Below are positions 20,083 through 22,744 of a stretch of DNA of 22,744 bases, piece by piece. The notes beneath the pieces were generated by a model. It saw only the letters and a program-made list of their open reading frames with translations, did not search any database and was not told the origin of the DNA. Source of the stretch: an uncultured Bacteroidia bacterium (GTDB lineage Bacteria > Bacteroidota > Bacteroidia > Bacteroidales > UBA932); assembly GCA_902767355.1 (NCBI GenBank), contig CACXHG010000180.1, positions 1 through 22,744 of the forward strand. Direction: 5' to 3'. The translations under genes and the position numbers were made by a program. Position 1 is the first letter of the stretch, and each line of letters begins with the position of its first letter.

Positions 20083-22086
20083 ATGAATATGCTTGTCCGA
20101 AGACCTTTACGCATTGGCATCCTTGTATTTATCGCATTGACAATGACTGTCAATGGATATGCTGCCGGACATAATCATAGAGACACCTCTTTGTTTCGTA
20201 TGATGATAAGATTATGGCCGGAGCATCATATGGATCCGGAACTCTCGCAGCAACTGATTGACGCATTGCTTCAATATGATTTCTGTGACGAAGTGTGGTT
20301 CTGCGGAAGTCTTCCCGCAACCAGATGTCTTGCATTTCACGATTCATCGGCTACCCAGATGGGTATTATAGCAGACCGTCTTCGCAGAATTGGCATCATC
20401 CCATCCCTTCAAGTAGTTGTGATTGGCCACGGCGACAGCGCAACTGTATTTAGTCCAGATGGCTATCAAAAAGATTCCACCATCCATTGGGGAACAATGG
20501 TGGGGGCAAACGGAGAAAAGACTATGTCGGTCAACTGCCCACGGCAGGAGGCATATTTGGCCTTTATGGAAAAGGCATTCGTCCCATATGCAAAGGCTTG
20601 CCAACCATACAGCTTGTATCTGGATGATGATATGAGGATGTCGCAGCATCCACCGGCAATGGAGGGATGCTTCTGCGAAACGTGCATCTCTCTTTTCAAC
20701 AATGAATACGGATATGATTTTAACAGGGAGGCACTTGTTGAAGCATTGGACCGAAATGACGGAGAAGGAACTCTGCGACGCCAGTGGATTGCCTTTGGAC
20801 AGGAAAGCCTGGCCAATTTGGCAAGAGTAATTGCCCTAAGTGTTCACAAAGTATCTCCGGGGACCAGGGTCGGGCTTCAACACAATTATTTCCATCACAA
20901 TATGCTTGAGGGATGGGACTGGATTCCTATGCTGAAGGCGATGGAAGAAGAAACCGGTCTCGTTCCTCCTGTCCGGCCGGGAGAATTGTTCTACAGCGAT
21001 GCATCACCAAGAGGCATATTAAAAAAGGGCTTGGAGATAGCCCGTGAAATACGGCGGCTGCCGGATGATGTCGTAGAAATCGCGCCTGAGGTTGAAGGAT
21101 ACTTGCACAAGGCGACCGGGAAGTCCGCACAAGGAGTCTGTCTGGAGACACTTTATTACCTTGCAATGGGTGCGACACAGATGAGTTATGCCATTATTTG
21201 TTCAGCAGAAGAACCTATGGATTGGTACGCAAGCCATTATTTTAAGTCGCTTGCTGAGCTGAAACCCTTTGCCAAGGATTATGCCGACTTCAACTTGAAT
21301 GCAATGCCGACCGGAATCGATCCTTATATGAGCCCCAACTTGTGCGTACGAAATGTCCGGCCAGAAGAACGTCCATGGGCTTGGACATATACCAACGCTG
21401 GCAATACCGCTTTCGGGATTGCGCATCTGGGGCTTCCTTTTGCGCCGGAAGATCCTCTCAGTCCTGTATTGATGGTCGATAACGAATGTGCCGCAGGTAT
21501 GAACGATCAGGAGACTTCCGAACTGCTAACTCGGAAGAATATTGTTACCGATGCGCATACATGGAGTCAATGGGCGCAGCGTGGTCTACTGGAAGGATAT
21601 CTGGATGTGTCCCCGCCAATAATTGATGATGTAACGATAGATGGCGCAAGGCTACAGAGAGCGTGGAATCAAATCGCCCTGAAAATATCCGGAAGCGGAA
21701 GGAGAATTGCCGTAGTACCGTCGTTCAATTCCGACATTAACGGTGCCGAGCAACTTGTACTGTCGCAGGTATTTGACTGGGCCTCCGGGAACACCCTTCA
21801 AGCAGTTTTGGAAAGTGTTGCCCAAGTTGCAATAGTTCCACGGTCGGACACACAGGGACGGCTTCGCTCCGTATCGCTACTGTCTTGTTCTCTCGCAGAA
21901 GAGGAGCACTTGAAACTTCGCATACGCCCCCTCGGAACGTATGATGATCGCCTACCGAAGAAGTATGTATGGAAGCGACCGGGGAAACGCGACATCTGGC
22001 TCAAGGCCAAATTCGAAGGCACTGATGTCATTTTGGATATTCCCTCTCTGGGCGGGTGGGAATTCGGCTGGATTAAAATCAATTAA
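20083..22086 (+). CDS. Exported glycoside-hydrolase-like protein, 667 residues
   Basis: The N-terminus is a type I signal peptide (RRPLRIGILVFIALTMTVNGYAA). An alpha/beta-barrel-like domain covers about residues 35-420, with SLYLDDDMRM followed by a CFCETC cluster near residues 198-203, then EVEGYLHKATG and a MSYAIICSAEEPMDWY strand. A flavodoxin-like middle region (MVDNECAAG, then EYLDVSPPIIDD-like) and a beta-rich C-terminus ending in GGWEFGWIKI complete a layout reminiscent of beta-galactosidase-like enzymes with trimerisation and C-terminal domains. No family can be named with confidence. It is coupled to the lipoprotein gene upstream (2-bp gap) and overlaps the convergent GH106-like gene by 8 bp. 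Confidence 0.75.
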   Translation: MNMLVRRPLRIGILVFIALTMTVNGYAAGHNHRDTSLFRMMIRLWPEHHMDPELSQQLIDALLQYDFCDEVWFCGSLPATRCLAFHDSSATQMGIIADRLRRIGIIPSLQVVVIGHGDSATVFSPDGYQKDSTIHWGTMVGANGEKTMSVNCPRQEAYLAFMEKAFVPYAKACQPYSLYLDDDMRMSQHPPAMEGCFCETCISLFNNEYGYDFNREALVEALDRNDGEGTLRRQWIAFGQESLANLARVIALSVHKVSPGTRVGLQHNYFHHNMLEGWDWIPMLKAMEEETGLVPPVRPGELFYSDASPRGILKKGLEIAREIRRLPDDVVEIAPEVEGYLHKATGKSAQGVCLETLYYLAMGATQMSYAIICSAEEPMDWYASHYFKSLAELKPFAKDYADFNLNAMPTGIDPYMSPNLCVRNVRPEERPWAWTYTNAGNTAFGIAHLGLPFAPEDPLSPVLMVDNECAAGMNDQETSELLTRKNIVTDAHTWSQWAQRGLLEGYLDVSPPIIDDVTIDGARLQRAWNQIALKISGSGRRIAVVPSFNSDINGAEQLVLSQVFDWASGNTLQAVLESVAQVAIVPRSDTQGRLRSVSLLSCSLAEEEHLKLRIRPLGTYDDRLPKKYVWKRPGKRDIWLKAKFEGTDVILDIPSLGGWEFGWIKIN

Positions 22087-22744
22087 ACACGTCAATGGAC
22101 ACGGGGCCGAGAAGGCCTGAATCGTGTAATGGACTGCCGGCTTCAGGTCCGGCGATTGTCCAAGTCTTCCTGAGTGGTTCCGGTTGGGACGCATCGTAGG
22201 CCAGACGGTTGTACCAGGTGCTTGTCACATAAACAGTCAGGGTATTCTTTCCTTCGGTAATCAAATAGCTGATATCCATCCGGTAAGGGGGTGTCCAGCG
22301 GACGCCGGCACTCTTCCCGTTTACTATCACATCCGCAATCATTTCTACGTTACCGAGATTCAATACCATTTCTTTCCCAATCAGATCTTTATTTACTTCA
22401 AAGCGAGTCTCGTAGGTAGCAGTCCCGGAGAAGGCTTTGCCCTCGTCTCCAAGGTCAAGATCCTTCCACGGCCTCAGGTCATCAAGAGTAATCGGACCAC
22501 CAATAATTCCCCATCCTTCCGGAAAGCTTACACGCCAGTCTTCCAATTTGATGCTTGTCAGACGCCGTTTTTCTTCGAAAGCCCTTGTCCGAGAGGCCAC
22601 AGGCCTGGAAGATCGTCCCCGGAAAACGACAAAACCGCTTTCTGCTCGTTCCAGATCAAGGGTGATTGTTTTCATTCGTCCCCATCCTTTGGTTCTAAGA
22701 GACTTGATGGTGCCATCTACGGGATTCCACCATTCGGCCCTGCC
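22079..22744 (-). CDS. GH106-type glycoside hydrolase, C-terminal part (partial)
   Basis: The frame stays open to the end of the window, so the start lies beyond it; 221 C-terminal residues are visible. They include AEWWNPVDG and SGFVVFRG, then a galactose-binding-like beta-sandwich: GTATYETRFEV, VLNLGNVEMIADVIVNG, GVRWTPPYRMDIS, GKNTLTVYVTSTWYNRLAYD, and a closing DSGLLGPVSI. This run is characteristic of the C-terminus of GH106 alpha-L-rhamnosidase-like proteins of Bacteroidota, which cleave rhamnose from pectin-type glycans. The catalytic domain is not in the window, so activity cannot be judged. An internal ATG at 22675 is not the start, because conserved sequence continues upstream of it. 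The gene converges with the 667-residue gene. Confidence 0.8.
   Translation of the reverse strand, partial: GRAEWWNPVDGTIKSLRTKGWGRMKTITLDLERAESGFVVFRGRSSRPVASRTRAFEEKRRLTSIKLEDWRVSFPEGWGIIGGPITLDDLRPWKDLDLGDEGKAFSGTATYETRFEVNKDLIGKEMVLNLGNVEMIADVIVNGKSAGVRWTPPYRMDISYLITEGKNTLTVYVTSTWYNRLAYDASQPEPLRKTWTIAGPEAGSPLHDSGLLGPVSIDVFN

Noticed and set aside
1..22744. CRISPR arrays, tRNA or rRNA genes, intact insertion sequences
   Set aside because: No regularly spaced repeats, cloverleaf-like T-arm and acceptor pairs, rRNA segments or transposase motifs were found in the gaps.

Overview
The window looks like a chromosomal segment from a fairly GC-rich member of the Bacteroidota, probably a gut-type Bacteroidales. 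The evidence is a Bacteroidota-style long NusB, families largely restricted to that phylum (DUF5606, DUF3276/PUR, DUF4296), the gene order nusB-yajC-ybbR-coaE, and repeated TAnnTTTG -7 promoter boxes with almost no Shine-Dalgarno sequences. Genus-level placement (for example an Alistipes or Cryptobacteroides relative) is only a guess.

Positions 1-9.5 kb are a solid block of minus-strand housekeeping genes. Read in the direction of transcription they are nusB, yajC, a YbbR-domain protein, coaE, a DUF5606 gene, rimO and fabG, followed by grpE, dnaJ and an M23 peptidase, then rplS. Most gaps are 1-25 bp. The visible breaks are a candidate sigma-54-type -24/-12 element before grpE, a complete TTTG-N19-TATCTTTG promoter before rplS, and a divergent promoter pair at nusB.

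Positions 9.5-18.0 kb hold short divergent and convergent units. These are a PUR-family DUF3276 gene with a strong terminator, an unrecognised 149-residue gene, purD with a membrane protein on the minus strand, a DUF4296 lipoprotein and deoC on the plus strand, and a minus-strand operon of a PBP4-type DD-carboxypeptidase followed by two PLP aminotransferases.

Positions 18.06-18.84 kb have no intact gene. About 200 bp with strong inverted repeats is followed by a gene fossil. A RhuM-family fragment carrying one frameshift is joined in frame to the C-terminal two thirds of a DnaQ-like 3'-5' exonuclease that lacks its first catalytic motif. This marks the border between the housekeeping region and an accessory region.

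Positions 18.84-22.74 kb are visibly less GC-rich and encode carbohydrate-related exported proteins: a TIM-barrel-like lipoprotein, a 667-residue exported glycoside-hydrolase-like protein of unclear family and, convergent with it, the C-terminal part of a GH106-type (alpha-L-rhamnosidase-like) enzyme that continues past the window. No SusC/SusD pair is visible, so a polysaccharide utilisation locus is suggested but not shown.
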